A stretch of DNA of 64,000 bases from Hyphomicrobiales bacterium (GTDB taxonomy: Bacteria > Pseudomonadota > Alphaproteobacteria > Rhizobiales > Rhizobiaceae): assembly GCA_017305935.1 (NCBI GenBank), contig JAFKJU010000005.1:186001-250000 (forward strand). The letters run 5' to 3'. Shown one piece after another: positions 63,706 through 64,000 of the stretch; position 1 is the stretch's first letter; each line of letters begins with the position of its first letter. The notes under the pieces are model-generated. The model saw only the letters and a program-made list of their open reading frames with translations. It had not been told where the DNA came from and made no database searches. A program made the translations under genes and the position numbers.

Positions 63706-64000
63706 TTAGTTGGCCTTTCCGCCGAGATAATTTTCCAGCCAGTGGATATCATAGTCGCCATTGGCGATATCCGGGTTGGAAATCAGATCCTGGAACAGCG
63801 GCAGCGTCGTCTTGATGCCGTCGATGACGAATTCGTCGAGCACGCGGCGCAGGCGCATCATGCATTCGTTGCGCGTGCGTCCGTGGACGATCAGCTTGCC
63901 GATCAGGCTGTCGTAATAGGGCGGGATTCTGTAGCCCTGATAGGCGCCCGAATCGACGCGTACGCCCAGGCCGCCCGGTGCGTGGAAATGCGTGATCGTC
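63706..64000 (-). CDS. accC: Acetyl-CoA carboxylase, biotin carboxylase subunit, 3' part
   Basis: The reverse strand encodes the last 97 residues of AccC, running off the window end. Readable segments are T-H-F-H-A-P-G-G-L-G-V-R-V-D-S and P-P-Y-Y-D-S-L-I-G-K-L-I-V-H-G, ending W-L-E-N-Y-L-G-G-K-A-N. These belong to the C-terminal part of the biotin carboxylase domain. AccC carboxylates the biotin that BirA (at 21.6 kb) attaches to AccB; accB should lie just outside the window. Confidence 0.95.
   Translation of the reverse strand, partial: TITHFHAPGGLGVRVDSGAYQGYRIPPYYDSLIGKLIVHGRTRNECMMRLRRVLDEFVIDGIKTTLPLFQDLISNPDIANGDYDIHWLENYLGGKAN

Noticed and set aside
1-64000. CRISPR array, prophage or insertion sequence
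   Set aside because: No regularly spaced direct repeats, no transposase, integrase or phage structural genes were seen; the gene content is core chromosome throughout.

Overview
The window is about 62-64% GC chromosomal DNA from an alphaproteobacterium, almost certainly a member of the Rhizobiaceae (Rhizobium/Agrobacterium/Sinorhizobium group). Supporting signs are a nuoA-N operon continued by birA, rnj and mce, a divK-pleD pair, split pyrB/pseudo-pyrC, many DUF families typical of rhizobia, and about 50-100 bp palindromic intergenic repeats of the rhizobial mosaic type. The genus cannot be fixed from this sequence alone. No prophage, insertion sequence, CRISPR array or plasmid-type region was seen; most of the window is core chromosome.

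Layout. 1-2.1 kb: a selenocysteine locus (3' end of selB, the selC tRNA, selD) with a small secreted protein between. 2.2-4.6 kb: an NADPH-dependent FMN reductase and, convergent to it, a secreted serralysin-type metalloprotease with RTX repeats and a DUF4214 tail, preceded by a perfect TGGT-N3-ACCA palindrome. 4.7-5.4 kb: tRNA-Val and two identical tRNA-Asp genes. 5.7-25.1 kb: the complete 14-subunit complex I operon (nuoABCDEFGHIJKLMN) with two extra genes inside it (an 85-aa secreted protein after nuoD, and a helix-hairpin-helix protein after nuoF), running on into birA, RNase J, methylmalonyl-CoA epimerase and a DUF1467 protein, and closed by a strong terminator. 25.5-29.0 kb: proS-lolC-lolD. 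29-33.6 kb: a secreted repeat protein, a 28-residue membrane micro-ORF and dnaE. 33.6-37.4 kb, minus strand: an L,D-transpeptidase, a SOS-controlled DNA polymerase IV with a LexA box, a HAD phosphatase and DUF3572. 37.5-40.2 kb: divK-pleD, a candidate structured small RNA, and rpmG.

40.3-52.2 kb is almost all minus strand: an MFS transporter, a NUDIX hydrolase, DUF983, rnr, topA, dprA, plsY, an inactive-looking dihydroorotase homologue and pyrB, with one small plus-strand gene. 52.4-64 kb: an AidB-type acyl-CoA dehydrogenase, two small membrane proteins, ruvX, a PhnA-domain protein, a UPF0173 hydrolase, gatC-gatA, and then gatB separated from them by an acetyltransferase and DUF1294. Next come a second acetyltransferase, the complex I accessory subunit NDUFA12, DUF2155, DUF930, aat and the 3' end of accC.

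How it fits together. The dominant function is respiratory complex I; its NDUFA12-type accessory subunit is encoded about 40 kb beyond the operon. Other themes are translation quality and supply (proS, gatCAB, aat, selBCD, tRNAs), lipoprotein and envelope biogenesis (lolCD, plsY, the L,D-transpeptidase), DNA replication and repair (dnaE, dinB, topA, dprA, ruvX) and cell-cycle signalling (divK-pleD). The items most worth a second look are the four-hairpin candidate sRNA at 39.7-39.9 kb, the non-standard genes inside the nuo operon, the 28-aa micro-ORF, the pseudo-dihydroorotase, the operator-like palindrome at the protease gene, and the LexA box at dinB.
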